Position numbers and translations under genes: made by a program
The notes under the pieces: generated by a model
Told to the model about the DNA's origin: nothing
Seen by the model: the letters and a program-made list of their open reading frames with translations, nothing else
The model's database searches: none
Origin: Shouchella miscanthi
GTDB taxonomy: Bacteria > Bacillota > Bacilli > Bacillales > Bacillaceae_D
Assembly (NCBI RefSeq): GCF_007725405.1
Contig: NZ_CP042163.1
Location: 2,480,001 to 2,544,000 of the forward strand
Reading direction: 5' to 3'
DNA length: 64,000 bases
Shown: piece after piece, positions 54,601-63,905 of the stretch
Numbering within the stretch: the stretch's first letter is position 1
How the letters are laid out: every line of letters begins with the position of its first letter

Positions 54601-55211
54601 GGCTCAACCTGATCTTCTAATTCATTTAAAATATCGTTTACACGATGCAAATTTTCTTCGGTTTGATTTAACCGCTTTTCTGCTGTTTGCTTCCGGGTTT
54701 TATACTTTAATACACCTGCAGCTTCTTCAAAAATCAACCGTCGCTGCTCTGCTTTACTACTTAATATTTCTTCAATCTTCCCTTGACCGATAATGGAATA
54801 GGCTTCTCGTCCTAACCCAGAGTCAAGAAATAAATCGGTGACATCTTTTAAGCGACAGATTGTTCCATTTAATAAATATTCACTATCTCCAGACCGATAT
54901 AGTCTGCGAGTCACTCGCACTTCACTATAATCAATTGCTAAATGCTCGTCTTCGTTATCTAATATAAGAGATACTTCCGCCACATTCACTGCTTTTCGTG
55001 TGTCGCTCCCTGCAAAAATAACATCTTCCATTTTCGCTCCACGCAGCGATCGTGCGCTTTGCTCGCCTAATACCCAGCGAATCCCATCGGAAATATTACT
55101 TTTTCCACTTCCGTTTGGTCCGACAACGGCCGTTACACCTTGGTCAAAATCAACTTGTATAGGCTCGCCAAAAGATTTAAATCCTTTGACTTCTATCCGT
55201 TTAAGGAACAT
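51648..55211 (-). CDS. smc: Chromosome condensation protein Smc
   Basis: ATP-driven condensin arm that organises and segregates the chromosome with ScpA and ScpB. The 1187 aa match B. subtilis (1186). Order: Walker A GPNGSGKS at 31-38, coiled coil, hinge (about 500-680, with GGSMTGGSVKQ), coiled coil, ABC signature LLSGGERALTAIAL and Walker B VLDEVEAALDEANV. ATG at 55211 gives the conserved MFLKRIEVKGFKSFGEPI; the frame runs 18 codons further up without support. Confidence 0.98.
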   Translation of the reverse strand: MFLKRIEVKGFKSFGEPIQVDFDQGVTAVVGPNGSGKSNISDGIRWVLGEQSARSLRGAKMEDVIFAGSDTRKAVNVAEVSLILDNEDEHLAIDYSEVRVTRRLYRSGDSEYLLNGTICRLKDVTDLFLDSGLGREAYSIIGQGKIEEILSSKAEQRRLIFEEAAGVLKYKTRKQTAEKRLNQTEENLHRVNDILNELEDQVEPLREQAALAKEFTRLKEEQENLDIAVTTEEISHLHTEWESQTAELKKLKAMIGEQRQQLAINEDELDSIRQKQRLSREKSSTIQQRYLQVSEELEKNEGRKGILEEKQRSKQKDEQQSKQLLIQKKAEQEQLAKKKDDLEKTYQSLKDKSKEIDSAYQKIEQSLSQSKETIAADIEDAKGDYIEWLNEQASLRNERRYLKEQVEQRQRFSTKSESELATVKQFLELGEQGLSLEKNELESTKQQLDEQKNALRTLLASEEEAKEALFKKETKLYEAYKLMQKVDGRREALQEMEDDFSGFFHGVKEVLKQREHLTGVIGAVAELIHVPQKVEKAIDIALGGQAQHVIVETDQAARAAIGYLKEKRAGRATFLPVSTIKPRTMPEAVANGLKGQPGFVRLASEAVHVDDSYRPIVESLLGTTIIVEELTSANRIAKQLGHRYRIVTLDGDVVNPGGSMTGGSVKQNQSSLLSRKREKEELDGKKKQLDQAIESLEKQVTDLKTARVEKQQNIQQLQKEELALTTEYERVRERYQNKELEMTQSKREYERLERLKASEKQEGDATKHRLKEIEVGEQRAAAEAEKLEKRIEELQLQLDHEQLAKEKGQAELTELKVARAEIRQQLTYHQTQLAETTKQFDEVKRVLAIETENYQLLHSTSGEQTMTKESLTTLIADANAEKEILSQQLHSLQEEERLYNEQYERLGLENKRNQEELETVLSKSQALEVRVNRLDVDLDYRLNRLREEYELSYEGAKQQYPLAEPLDDSRKQLALLRRSIEELGVINLGAIDEYDRINGRYQFLTAQKTDLLDARQSLDQAIDEMDEEMSKRFMATFVSIRTHFQEVFVKLFGGGDADLVLTDPSAPLTTGIDIVARPPGKKKQQLGLLSGGERALTAIALLFAILQVRPVPFCVLDEVEAALDEANVSRFAQYLREFSTRTQFIVVTHRKGTMEGADVLYGVTMEESGVSRIVSVRLEESKQLLES

Positions 55212-55268
55212 AAACTTCCCTGCTTTCTTACTCAATACTAACTTGTTTGATTCACAATGAACCACCCT

Positions 55269-55279
55269 ATTTTATCACA
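55269..55279 (-). promoter_or_regulatory. Possible extended -10 promoter for smc
   Basis: TGATAAAAT, an extended -10 (TGnTAAAAT), about 60 bases before smc. No good -35 is visible, so the call is tentative. Confidence 0.33.
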
Positions 55280-55375
55280 TAAAGAACCTCTCGTAATCCA
55301 GAAAACCAATTCGTAGTTTTGTTTATAGAGAAAACATGGTATCGTAAGTTTATTCTTACTAAGGAGGACAATTCT

Positions 55376-55600
55376 ATGAGTCAATCTCTGTCTATAGATG
55401 AAGTCGAGGCTTTACTGAATGATATGAAAAAGAAGTTAAACATTGTAAATGCTAGCGTCATTAAAGCAGACGCTGTTAATGATCGTAAACACCAAGATCT
55501 ACTTGCCTTACATACGCACGTCATGAGACAACCATCTTTTTCCATCAGCGAACTAGATGAAATTGTTCAAGAGCTTGGACAACTTCGGGAAGAAGAATAA
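55376..55600 (+). CDS. DUF1128/UPF0435 (YfkK-like) protein
   Basis: 74 aa, helical and acidic. EALLNDMKKKLNIVNASVIK and the ending ELDEIVQELGQLREEE fit the UPF0435 family of B. subtilis YfkK, a small Firmicutes protein of unknown function. Start ATG at 55376 is 7 bases after AAGGAGGAC. It is a plus-strand insertion between rncS and smc, which are neighbours in B. subtilis. Confidence 0.88.
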   Translation: MSQSLSIDEVEALLNDMKKKLNIVNASVIKADAVNDRKHQDLLALHTHVMRQPSFSISELDEIVQELGQLREEE

Positions 55601-55601
55601 A

Positions 55602-55651
55602 AGAAAGCTAGAAAAAAGGAGCCGTGCCGCTTCTTTTCTCTAGCTTTTTTT
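55602..55651. terminator. Bidirectional terminator between DUF1128 gene and rncS
   Basis: AAAGCTAGA at 55604-55612 pairs with TCTAGCTTT at 55639-55647, with further imperfect pairing inside (AAAAAGGAGC with GCTTCTTTT). The plus side ends in T7. The rncS stop lies in the stem. Confidence 0.82.
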
Positions 55652-56422
55652 CCAATTGAGCGCATCTAACGCTTGCTTTGCCGCTAACTGTTCCGCTTCT
55701 TTTTTTGAGCGACCTGTACCACTTCCGATCGTCTCATCATTTAATCGGACATTCGATACAAACTCACGATCATGAGCTGGTCCACGTTCTTGGACGATTT
55801 GGTATTTAATCTGCCCCCGATTATCTCGCTGTACAAACTCTTGAAGCTGGCTCTTGAAATCCATTTTATGGGTGAAGGCACCTTCTTTTATTTTCGGGTA
55901 CATAAATCGTGACAGAAATAAGAAAACGGCATCTAGCCCTTGATCTAGATACAAGGCTCCGATAAACGCTTCAAATACGTCAGCGAGTAGCGCCGGCCTC
56001 GTTCTACCACCAGTAACTTCTTCTCCTTTTCCAAGCAACACGAGCTGACCAAAGTGCAGCTCTTCTGCAAACATGGCGAGAGACGGTTCACAAACAATCG
56101 AAGCACGCAGCTTCGTCATATCTCCTTCACTCATTGATTTATATGTTTTAAATAAATACTGTGAAACAGCAAGTTCTAGTACAGCGTCGCCAAGAAACTC
56201 CAGCCGTTCATTATCTGATGATGAGAATATACGTTGCTCATTCACATAGGAGGAATGAGTAAATGCTTGAATCAACAGTTTGCGATTTTCAAATGTTAAT
56301 GACGTTCGCACGAGTAAATCATCAAACTGACGTTTCTGAGCTTCTGTCAGTTCTAAACGGCGCTGTGTTCGTTTTCGATCATTTGACCTTGGTTTTCTTT
56401 GAAATTTAGATGGTTGTACCAT
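55640..56422 (-). CDS. rncS: Ribonuclease III
   Basis: Cleaves double-stranded RNA in rRNA processing. The 260 aa have a basic N-terminal tail (1-22), the nuclease signature [14 protein letters not shown] at 71-84, metal-binding [15 protein letters not shown] near 148-162, and a C-terminal dsRNA-binding domain with [25 protein letters not shown] is 7 bases before ATG. Confidence 0.97.
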   Translation of the reverse strand: MVQPSKFQRKPRSNDRKRTQRRLELTEAQKRQFDDLLVRTSLTFENRKLLIQAFTHSSYVNEQRIFSSSDNERLEFLGDAVLELAVSQYLFKTYKSMSEGDMTKLRASIVCEPSLAMFAEELHFGQLVLLGKGEEVTGGRTRPALLADVFEAFIGALYLDQGLDAVFLFLSRFMYPKIKEGAFTHKMDFKSQLQEFVQRDNRGQIKYQIVQERGPAHDREFVSNVRLNDETIGSGTGRSKKEAEQLAAKQALDALNWKKS

Positions 56423-56534
56423 ACACTTACCTCCAGATGCTGGAGCTCAAAAAGTAAAAAGAGTTCGTTCTTCTTATTTCTTTCTCCTGTCATCATTTTA
56501 ACAGATTCTTGCTGTTCTTTATATGTAAAGATGT

Positions 56535-56571
56535 GTTAAAGAGCCCTAACAGGTTCGCTGAAAGGGCTCTT
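56535..56571 (-). terminator. Terminator after acpP
   Basis: AAGAGCCCT (56539-56547) pairs with AGGGCTCTT (56563-56571), 9 bp around a 15-base loop, followed by TTTAACA on the minus strand. Confidence 0.7.
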
Positions 56572-56580
56572 TTCAATCGG

Positions 56581-56814
56581 TTATGCGTTGTTATTTATGT
56601 AATCGACAACATCCTTAACCGTTGCAATTTTTTCTGCGTCTTCATCAGCAATTTCCATGTCGAACTCATCTTCAAGCTCCATTACAAGCTCCACCACATC
56701 AAGTGAGTCAGCTTTAAGATCGTCTTTAAAAGATGCCTCAAGCGTTACTTCTGATTCTTCTACACCTAAACGGTCAACGACGATTTTCGTTACGCGCTCC
56801 ATTACGTCAGCCAC
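56581..56814 (-). CDS. acpP: Acyl carrier protein
   Basis: 77 aa, very acidic, with the phosphopantetheine Ser37 in [17 protein letters not shown]. The residue two before the Asp of DSL is Lys (LKADS) where most have Gly. GTG at 56814 is 8 bases after AAAGGAGG and matches the family length; a GTG three codons earlier sits in the ribosome site. Confidence 0.97.
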   Translation of the reverse strand: MADVMERVTKIVVDRLGVEESEVTLEASFKDDLKADSLDVVELVMELEDEFDMEIADEDAEKIATVKDVVDYINNNA

Positions 56815-56851
56815 ACTAGTCACCTCCTTTCAAAAGTACTGGCAAAGTAAA

Positions 56852-56880
56852 ATTGTACTGACACAAGCCGTACGTGTCAA
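56852..56880 (-). promoter_or_regulatory. Strong sigma-A promoter for acpP
   Basis: Perfect TTGACA (56880-56875), 17 bases, TACAAT (56857-56852) in the 74-bp gap after fabG. It lets acpP be made in excess of the fapR operon. Confidence 0.82.
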
Positions 56881-56888
56881 GTAGCCTT

Positions 56889-57632
56889 TTACGGCATTGC
56901 CATTCCACCATCTACGTGAAGGGTTTGTCCAGTCATGTACTTGGCATCTTCACTCGCTAAAAAGCGAACAACACGAGCAACATCGTCTGGTTCCCCTAAC
57001 GTACCTAACGGAATTTGACCAAGTAACGCCTCTTTTGAGTCGCCACTTAACTCATCGGTCATATCCGTCGTAATAAAGCCTGGCGCAACGGCATTTACTA
57101 AAATATTTCTAGATGCAAACTCTTTCGCTAGTGTTTTTGTCAAGCCAATAACTCCAGCTTTAGCTGCAACGTAATTGGCTTGGCCAGGGTTTCCAAGCAC
57201 ACCAACAACAGATGCGACATTAATAATACGCCCAGAGCGCTGTTTCATCATTTGGCGACTAACGCCCTTTGCACAAAGAAATACACCTTTTAAATTTATA
57301 TCTAGCACATCGTCCCAATCTGATTCTTTCATCCGCATCACTAAATTGTCTTTTGTTATACCAGCGTTATTCACTAGAATGTCAACAGAACCAAAACGAT
57401 CAACCGTTTCTTTTATCATGGTCTTTACTTCATCTTCATTGGCAACGTTTGTTTGTATCGCGACTGCCTCTTGACCAATTGCTTTAATCTCACTAACAAC
57501 TTCTTCAGCTTTCGCTTGATTTCCTGCATAATTTACAATGATATTGGCGCCGTTTTTCGCCAATTCGAGCGCTATCGCTCTACCGATCCCTCTTGATGCA
57601 CCGGTAACAATCGCTGTTTTTCCAGTAAACAT
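56889..57632 (-). CDS. fabG: 3-oxoacyl-ACP reductase FabG
   Basis: NADPH-dependent reductase of the fatty acid elongation cycle. The 247 aa are a short-chain dehydrogenase with cofactor loop TGASRGIG at 10-17 and the catalytic Ser141, Tyr154 and Lys158. Starts 2 bases after the fabD stop. Confidence 0.98.
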   Translation of the reverse strand: MFTGKTAIVTGASRGIGRAIALELAKNGANIIVNYAGNQAKAEEVVSEIKAIGQEAVAIQTNVANEDEVKTMIKETVDRFGSVDILVNNAGITKDNLVMRMKESDWDDVLDINLKGVFLCAKGVSRQMMKQRSGRIINVASVVGVLGNPGQANYVAAKAGVIGLTKTLAKEFASRNILVNAVAPGFITTDMTDELSGDSKEALLGQIPLGTLGEPDDVARVVRFLASEDAKYMTGQTLHVDGGMAMP

Positions 57633-57634
57633 GA

Positions 57635-58576
57635 CTATTCCCCTTTCAATATCCCCAATACTTTGTCGAAGGAAGCTTGATCCTGAACAGCATGGGCTTG
57701 TACTTGGCGGTTGATTTTTTTCACAAGACCCGTCAACACGTTGCCTGGACCAATTTCAATAAATGTATCCACACCTAACTCAATCATACGGTTGACACTT
57801 TCTTCAAATCGAACAGGTGAATAAAGCTGTTCTGCTAAAAGCGCTCGAATCACTTCAGGAGCGTGTACCTCATCTGCCGTTACGTTCGCAATAACTGGAA
57901 CCATTGGCATTGTAATCGTTGCACTATGTAATTCACTTTCGAATTGTTCTGAGGCTGGCTTCATTAGAGCAGAATGAAATGGTCCACTAACAGCAAGAGG
58001 CAACGCTCGTCTGGCTCCTTTTTCTTTTGCCAAAGCGCTTGCTTGCTCAATGCCTGTCGCTGTACCAGATAAGACTATTTGACCTGGACAGTTTAAATTT
58101 GCAACGTTCACAACGTTACCCGCTGACGTCACTTCCTCACATATAGACTGAAGAGTCTCTTGATCCAGTCCTAGAACGGCAACCATAGCTCCTTGACCAT
58201 TTGGTACCGCTTGTTCCATCAAAGTGCCCCGCTTATGTACAAGACTGACCGCCTCTGCAAAGGGCAACGCTTCACTTGCTACAAGAGCTGAATATTCGCC
58301 TAAACTATGACCAGCAACATAGTCTGGCTGAATGCCTTCCTTTTTAAATAATTGCAACAAGGCCGTACTCATTGTCACAAGCGCAGGCTGTGCATATGCT
58401 GTTTGCTTTAACGTATCTTCTGGTCCTTCTTTCATTAACTCACTAATTGAAAAGCCTAAAGCCGTATCCGCTTCTTTTACAACGGCTGACGCTTTCTCAT
58501 TTGTCGCGAAATAATCTGTACCCATTCCGACTTTTTGGGAACCTTGACCAGGAAACAAAAACGCCACTTTACTCAT
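57635..58576 (-). CDS. fabD: Malonyl-CoA:ACP transacylase FabD
   Basis: Loads malonyl groups onto ACP. The 313 aa contain PGQGSQ near 9-14, nucleophile Ser91 in [10 protein letters not shown] and His201 in SGPFHSALM. It overlaps plsX by 8 bases. Confidence 0.98.
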   Translation of the reverse strand: MSKVAFLFPGQGSQKVGMGTDYFATNEKASAVVKEADTALGFSISELMKEGPEDTLKQTAYAQPALVTMSTALLQLFKKEGIQPDYVAGHSLGEYSALVASEALPFAEAVSLVHKRGTLMEQAVPNGQGAMVAVLGLDQETLQSICEEVTSAGNVVNVANLNCPGQIVLSGTATGIEQASALAKEKGARRALPLAVSGPFHSALMKPASEQFESELHSATITMPMVPVIANVTADEVHAPEVIRALLAEQLYSPVRFEESVNRMIELGVDTFIEIGPGNVLTGLVKKINRQVQAHAVQDQASFDKVLGILKGE

Positions 58577-59573
58577 TTTCCTGCCTCCTATTTAATAATA
58601 AATTGGCTTCAATGACAGCGACTACGTCTTGGTCTACCATCTCTTTTGCCTGACGAATAGCATGAAAGAATGCATTTGCATCTGAAGAACCATGTGCTTT
58701 AATTACCGGTGCTTTTAAGCCAAATAAACCTGCACCACCGTACTCCGAGTAATCCATTTTCTTTTTTAAGCCAGTGAGCTTCGGTTTAAGCATTCCTGCC
58801 GCTAGCTTCGCTGAAATCGAACTAGTGAGCTCGGTTTTCAACATAGAAAACAGCATTTTAGCTGTTCCTTCTATTGTTTTTAAAACAAGATTACCGGAAA
58901 AGCCGTCACAAACGACAACATCGCAGACACCGTCGAGCAAGTCTCTTGCTTCCACGTTCCCGACAAAATGCAATGTGCTCTCCTCTAATAAACGGTAGGC
59001 TTCTTTTGTTAGCTCTGTTCCTTTTCCTGCCTCCGTGCCTACATTTAATAAGCCAATTCTTGGTTTTTTTACTTGATGGATTTTTTGCATATACGCATCA
59101 CCAATTACTGCATACTGAAGAAGATGTTCTGCTTTTGCATCCATATTGGCTCCAACATCAAGCAATAAGAACCCATTCCCGTCCTTTGTCGGCAACATTG
59201 GTGACAAAGCTGGTCGATCAATTCCTTTCTGTCGTCCAACGTAAAGCAAGCCTGCCGTCATAAGTGCGCCTGTATTCCCAGAAGAAATGCACGCATCTGC
59301 ATTTTGAGATTTCACTTCATTTACAGCTAGCACCATTGAGGCATCTTTTTTTCGTCTAACGGCCGTTGTAGGCTTATCTGTATCTAGAATAGATTCCACA
59401 GTATGAACCATCGCTATTCTGTTGTCAGAATCAGCCAGCAACGGCTTCATCTTCGTTTCATCACCGATTAATGTAATTTGAAGATCCGTAAACTCTTTTA
59501 CAGCACGAACCGCCGCTTCTACTTGTGCATGTGGCGCATGATCGCCGCCCATTGCGTCAATTGCAATTTTCAT
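58569..59573 (-). CDS. plsX: Phosphate acyltransferase PlsX
   Basis: Makes acyl-phosphate from acyl-ACP for phospholipid synthesis. The 334 aa start [14 protein letters not shown], the family signature, and include [16 protein letters not shown] and [17 protein letters not shown] at 59573 follows GAGGGCGG; a TTG two codons earlier is less likely. Confidence 0.97.
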   Translation of the reverse strand: MKIAIDAMGGDHAPHAQVEAAVRAVKEFTDLQITLIGDETKMKPLLADSDNRIAMVHTVESILDTDKPTTAVRRKKDASMVLAVNEVKSQNADACISSGNTGALMTAGLLYVGRQKGIDRPALSPMLPTKDGNGFLLLDVGANMDAKAEHLLQYAVIGDAYMQKIHQVKKPRIGLLNVGTEAGKGTELTKEAYRLLEESTLHFVGNVEARDLLDGVCDVVVCDGFSGNLVLKTIEGTAKMLFSMLKTELTSSISAKLAAGMLKPKLTGLKKKMDYSEYGGAGLFGLKAPVIKAHGSSDANAFFHAIRQAKEMVDQDVVAVIEANLLLNRRQENE

Positions 59574-59575
59574 GA

Positions 59576-60148
59576 TCAACCGCCCTCTTCTTCTGTGTCA
59601 TGTTGCTTAAACATGACAAAGTCACCGTCAAATACAATTTCTTGATTCACTTTACTTGTAACCGTCACTTTTGTTCGATCCCCATGGGTGTCAACAACTT
59701 CAGCCTTTGCAATGACACGCTCTCCAAGATGTACAGGTCGTTTAAAGTGAATATCTGCCTTCGCCGTCAAAACCAGCTCATTGTCCATTAAAGCAACTGC
59801 GAGAGAATTCGCTTGTGCAAATAAATGATGACCACGAGCAATTCCGTTGCGAGCAAATACATGCTCTTCGTTTACTTCAAACATAGAAATCGCTTGTTTT
59901 TCAAGGACAAGATCAATAATTTCTCCAATGACTTCATCAGGTGAAAGCGAGATAACCGTATCTCGGTGCTGATAAGCTACGTCTTTAATCCGTTCTCTTA
60001 GTTCAGGTATATTCTTTTCCATCCGGTCTAAACGAATGGTCTGTATACTAACGGAAAAATGCTCAGACAGTGCTTCATCTGTCATAAATGGATTTTCGTT
60101 TAACAATTTGCTTAATTGTAGTTGTCGTTCTTTTTTCTTTAATCGCAT
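59576..60148 (-). CDS. fapR: Fatty acid and phospholipid regulator FapR
   Basis: Repressor of lipid synthesis genes released by malonyl-CoA. About 190 aa: N-terminal helix-turn-helix with [20 protein letters not shown] (about 30-50) and a hot-dog ligand domain with [20 protein letters not shown] and a C-terminal [12 protein letters not shown] at 60148 is chosen for GGAG 9 bases upstream and for matching the B. subtilis N-terminus; the frame extends 10 codons to 60178. Confidence 0.95.
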   Translation of the reverse strand: MRLKKKERQLQLSKLLNENPFMTDEALSEHFSVSIQTIRLDRMEKNIPELRERIKDVAYQHRDTVISLSPDEVIGEIIDLVLEKQAISMFEVNEEHVFARNGIARGHHLFAQANSLAVALMDNELVLTAKADIHFKRPVHLGERVIAKAEVVDTHGDRTKVTVTSKVNQEIVFDGDFVMFKQHDTEEEGG

Positions 60149-60183
60149 CGTTTGCTTCTCCATCCGTTTATCTACCATTCGTT

Positions 60184-60200
60184 TTATGACTAGGTACTAA
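60184..60200 (-). promoter_or_regulatory. FapR operator
   Basis: TTAGTACCTAGTCATAA on the minus strand matches 15 of 17 positions of the FapR box TTAGTACCTRNTACTAA. It starts 4 bases after the -10, covering the likely start of transcription, so FapR would repress its own operon. Confidence 0.88.
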
Positions 60201-60204
60201 GACT

Positions 60205-60233
60205 AGTATAAAGTTCTTTGATCAAACCTTCAA
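60205..60233 (-). promoter_or_regulatory. Sigma-A promoter for fapR-plsX-fabD-fabG-acpP
   Basis: TTGAAG (60233-60228), 17 bases, TATACT (60210-60205), beginning just after the recG stop codon. Confidence 0.72.
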
Positions 60234-60236
60234 GGG

Positions 60237-62282
60237 TTAATCAATTTTTTCTCCTTCATATGCGCCAATTTCTTTTAAATAGAGGGCTAAATGCGCATAC
60301 TCTTCATCATTCTCAAGAACATTTGACGAAATAATGACATCGGCATCTTGTCGAGCGGTTTCTAGCGTTCGATAATCATGGACAACATCCGCAAGCTTGA
60401 AATCTGGCAAGCCACTTTGTTTTGAGCCAAAGAAATCACCTGGTCCACGTAATTCCAAATCACGTTCAGATAGTACGAAACCATCGGTTGTTTCAGTCAT
60501 GATGCGCATCCGTTCCTTACCGACTTCTGATTTAGGCTTTGCTACTAATATACATGTCGATTGCGCGTCTCCACGCCCTACTCTACCCCGTAACTGGTGC
60601 AATTGCGCTAAACCGAAACGATCCGCATCATAGATCACCATGACGGTTGCATTCGGAACGTTTACACCAACTTCAACAACCGTTGTAGACACAAGGAGCT
60701 GTGTGTCATTTTTCGCAAAGGCATTCATTACGTCCTCTTTTTCCGCAGCTGATAAACGTCCATGCATTAATCCGACCTGAATGTCCCCTTGATAATGGTT
60801 TGTAAGCATCGTATAAAGATCAATGGCATTTTGTACGTCAAGTTTTTCTGACTCTTCAATAAGCGGACTAATGACGTACGCTTGATGTCCGGCCTTCACC
60901 TCTTTTTCAATAAATCCAAGCACTCGCTCAAACAAATCGTGGGTCACCCAATACGTCTCAATCGGTTTACGCCCTGCTGGCAACTCATTAAGCACCGATA
61001 CATCCATATCACCAAACACCGAAATGGCCAATGTTCTTGGTATGGGTGTCGCAGTCATAAACAATACGTCCGGACTTTCCCCTTTATTTCGTAACACTCG
61101 TCTTTGCTCGACGCCGAAACGATGTTGTTCATCGGTGATAACGAAACCAAGGTTTTGAAAAAAAACGTCCTCTTGAATTAATGCATGTGTTCCTACGACA
61201 ATGTCTACTTCTCCTGCAGCAATTTTCTCAAGTAGCACTGTCCGCTTCTTCCCCTTCACAGAGCCAGCTAAGAGCGCAACAGATAAACCTAGAGGTTCAA
61301 ACCAATCGGCTAACGATTTTGCATGCTGTTCTGCTAAGATTTCTGTTGGTGCCATTAGAGCGCTTTGAGCTCCTGCTTTTACAACCGCGTACATACAGGC
61401 AGCTGCAACAGCTGTTTTTCCAGAACCCACATCCCCTTGAAGCAGCCGGTTCATTCGATAAGGAGAAGAGATATCTGCTAAAATATCGTCAACTGCTCGG
61501 TTTTGTGCACCTGTTAATGTGAATGGCAATTGGGCAAAAAACGAATCTAGTTGATTCCGCCCTACAATCAGCTGCCTACCTGATTGCAATTCACGATTTT
61601 GCTGCTTAAATACTCGCATTCGAAGCTGGAAGTAAAGCAACTCTTCATAAACGTAGCGTCTTCTCGCTTGTTTAACCAAATCCGGATGAAGTGGATTATG
61701 GAGATGACGTATGGTTTCTGTTTTATTTAATAGTTTATACCGTTCTCTTATTGTTGCAGGAAGAGGTTCTACAATCTGGTTGGCATACATCTCTAGCGCC
61801 ACTTTTATCCAGCGTTGCAGCTGTTTACTTGAAATGGTGCTTGTTGCATGGTAAACAGGCTCAACATTGCCTTGCCGCTCGATTTCACCAAACTTCAGTT
61901 CACTTCCGGTAATTGTTAGTCGATGGGCATCCCATTTCCCTGTTACCGTCACTGTACTGCCAAGTTTAATTTTTGTTTTTAAGAAGGCTCGATTGAAAAA
62001 AATTACCTGAACGAGCACACCATCAACAACCATTCGAAAGCTTAATCGATTTTTCTTCTTACCGAAATAGCGGATAGAAGGCTCATTTTGAATGGTTCCT
62101 ATCATCGTCACTCGGTCTTCGTGAGCCACGTCTCCTGGAGATTTAAGGGAATAATCTTCATAGCGAAATGGAAAAAACTCTAAAAGGTCTTGGACGGTAT
62201 TGATCCCAAGACCTCCTAACGCCTTAGCGCTTTCCTCGCCAATGCCTTTTACTGTATCTACACGTAACTGAGACAGATTCAC
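60237..62282 (-). CDS. recG: ATP-dependent DNA helicase RecG
   Basis: Remodels stalled forks and Holliday junctions. The 681 aa have the wedge OB domain (about 55-150), Walker A GDVGSGKT at 283-290, Walker B ITDEQHRFGVEQR, motif III MTATPIPRTLA, and motif VI QLRGRVGRG. GTG start overlaps the sdaAA stop as GTGA. Confidence 0.98.
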   Translation of the reverse strand: MNLSQLRVDTVKGIGEESAKALGGLGINTVQDLLEFFPFRYEDYSLKSPGDVAHEDRVTMIGTIQNEPSIRYFGKKKNRLSFRMVVDGVLVQVIFFNRAFLKTKIKLGSTVTVTGKWDAHRLTITGSELKFGEIERQGNVEPVYHATSTISSKQLQRWIKVALEMYANQIVEPLPATIRERYKLLNKTETIRHLHNPLHPDLVKQARRRYVYEELLYFQLRMRVFKQQNRELQSGRQLIVGRNQLDSFFAQLPFTLTGAQNRAVDDILADISSPYRMNRLLQGDVGSGKTAVAAACMYAVVKAGAQSALMAPTEILAEQHAKSLADWFEPLGLSVALLAGSVKGKKRTVLLEKIAAGEVDIVVGTHALIQEDVFFQNLGFVITDEQHRFGVEQRRVLRNKGESPDVLFMTATPIPRTLAISVFGDMDVSVLNELPAGRKPIETYWVTHDLFERVLGFIEKEVKAGHQAYVISPLIEESEKLDVQNAIDLYTMLTNHYQGDIQVGLMHGRLSAAEKEDVMNAFAKNDTQLLVSTTVVEVGVNVPNATVMVIYDADRFGLAQLHQLRGRVGRGDAQSTCILVAKPKSEVGKERMRIMTETTDGFVLSERDLELRGPGDFFGSKQSGLPDFKLADVVHDYRTLETARQDADVIISSNVLENDEEYAHLALYLKEIGAYEGEKID

Positions 62283-63169
62283 TTTGTACGCTCAGCTGTC
62301 TTTCCAAAAACAGCTGCCTCCAATCGACGTCCAGTAGGTGTCGCAGCAAGTCCACCTTCACCTGTTTCTCGCAATGATTCTGGCATCGTCTGACCAATTC
62401 GGTACATTGCTTCAATCACTTCATCACATGGAATTCTACTTTCAATTCCAGCAAGAGCCATATCTGCAGCCGTAATCGCTAGAGAAGCACCTGCGGCATT
62501 TCGCTTAACACAGGGTACTTCAACAAGTCCGGCAACAGGATCACATACAAGACCGAGCATATTTTTTAGTGCAATTGCCATCGCATGAGCAGATTGCTTT
62601 GGTGTACCACCTGCAAGTTCTACTAAAGCAGCTGCCGCCATTCCTGTTGCGGAACCTACTTCCGCTTGACAGCCTCCAGCTGCTCCTGAAATAGATGCAT
62701 TATTCGCGACAACAAACCCAAGAGCTCCGCTCGTAAAGAGAAAAGCAAGTTTTTCTTCTTCAGACGGATTTAATTTTGCTTCTACACCAAATAGCACACC
62801 TGGAACCACGCCGGCAGACCCAGCAGTTGGCGTCGCACAAATTGTCCCCATGGCAGCATTGACTTCATTTGTCGCCATGGCATTCGCTACTGCTAGCAGG
62901 GTTGTTTCTCCACCAATCATGTTTCCTTTACGAATGTATGCAGCGAGTTTTTTACCATCGCCGCCTGTTAAACCGGAAACAGAAACGACATCTTCTTCGA
63001 TCCCTCGTTTAACAGCCGCTTCCATCGTGGCTAAGTTGATGCGCATTTTATTTAGGATTTCTTCACGGGATTTACCTGTAACATCCATCTCTTGATGAAT
63101 CATTACTTCTGAAATTGAGCACTGTTTTTCTTCCGTTAATGCTAGCAGTTCTGACACATTTCGAAACAT
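62279..63169 (-). CDS. sdaAA: L-serine dehydratase alpha subunit
   Basis: Iron-sulfur enzyme subunit that deaminates serine to pyruvate. The 296 aa keep the cluster cysteines in CATPTAGSAG, GGCQAEVGSATGMAAAA and LVCDPVAGLVEVPCVKRNAA. Pairs with sdaAB 12 bp upstream. Confidence 0.97.
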   Translation of the reverse strand: MFRNVSELLALTEEKQCSISEVMIHQEMDVTGKSREEILNKMRINLATMEAAVKRGIEEDVVSVSGLTGGDGKKLAAYIRKGNMIGGETTLLAVANAMATNEVNAAMGTICATPTAGSAGVVPGVLFGVEAKLNPSEEEKLAFLFTSGALGFVVANNASISGAAGGCQAEVGSATGMAAAALVELAGGTPKQSAHAMAIALKNMLGLVCDPVAGLVEVPCVKRNAAGASLAITAADMALAGIESRIPCDEVIEAMYRIGQTMPESLRETGEGGLAATPTGRRLEAAVFGKTAERTK

Positions 63170-63181
63170 CCTTATCCCTCC

Positions 63182-63844
63182 TTAGTCGTGTATTTTTGTC
63201 ACATGGGTAATATGAGGTAAGTTCTCTAATGGTTCCAATATGGATTCGTCCACATTTTGATCTACTTCTATAACCATGAGCGCTTGCTCACCTTTTTCCT
63301 TCCGAGACACTTCCATATGCCCGATATTTAGCTGATGTTTTGCTAATAAATTACTAACAGCAGCAATAACACCGTACCGATCTTGATGAACAACGAGAAT
63401 GGCAGGATGATTCCCTGATAACCGAAGAACAAAGCCGTTCAATTCAATAATTTCAATTTTCCCTCCACCAATGGACACACCTACAAGTTCAAACGTCTCT
63501 TTTCCTTTATATAGTTTGATTCGAACTGTATTTGGATGGTGATCAATAGCACCTTCTTCAAAAATAGAAATCGTCAACTTGGCTTTTTCGGCTTCTTCGT
63601 ACGCTTGGCGGATTCGTTCATCATCCGTTTCATAATCAAGCAATCCCCCAATAACAGCAACGTCGGTTCCATGACCTTTATACGTTTTCGCAAATGAGCC
63701 ATAAAAATGTAAGTCGGCATGATCCGGCAATTGACCAAACAGCGTTCGTGCTACTTTTCCGATACGCGCAGCGCCTGCTGTATGTGAACTGGACGGACCA
63801 ATCATAACTGGACCTATAATATCAAATACCGTTCTATACTTCAT
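63182..63844 (-). CDS. sdaAB: L-serine dehydratase beta subunit
   Basis: 220 aa with the SDH beta domain (GPVMIGPSSSHTAGAARIGK near 11-30) and a C-terminal ACT domain (about 145-218) that likely binds serine. GGAGGCGAAACG precedes ATG. No promoter fits between it and the terminator before it, so read-through is probable. Confidence 0.97.
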   Translation of the reverse strand: MKYRTVFDIIGPVMIGPSSSHTAGAARIGKVARTLFGQLPDHADLHFYGSFAKTYKGHGTDVAVIGGLLDYETDDERIRQAYEEAEKAKLTISIFEEGAIDHHPNTVRIKLYKGKETFELVGVSIGGGKIEIIELNGFVLRLSGNHPAILVVHQDRYGVIAAVSNLLAKHQLNIGHMEVSRKEKGEQALMVIEVDQNVDESILEPLENLPHITHVTKIHD

Positions 63845-63867
63845 CGTTTCGCCTCCAACAAAGAACC

Positions 63868-63904
63868 AAAAAGGTTGCCATCAATGACAGTTGGCAACCT
63901 TTTT
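63868..63904 (-). terminator. Terminator after the DegV-family gene
   Basis: A perfect 13-bp stem (AAAAAGGTTGCCA with TGGCAACCTTTTT) around an 11-base loop; the sequence ends in T residues on both strands. Confidence 0.88.
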
Positions 63905-63905
63905 G

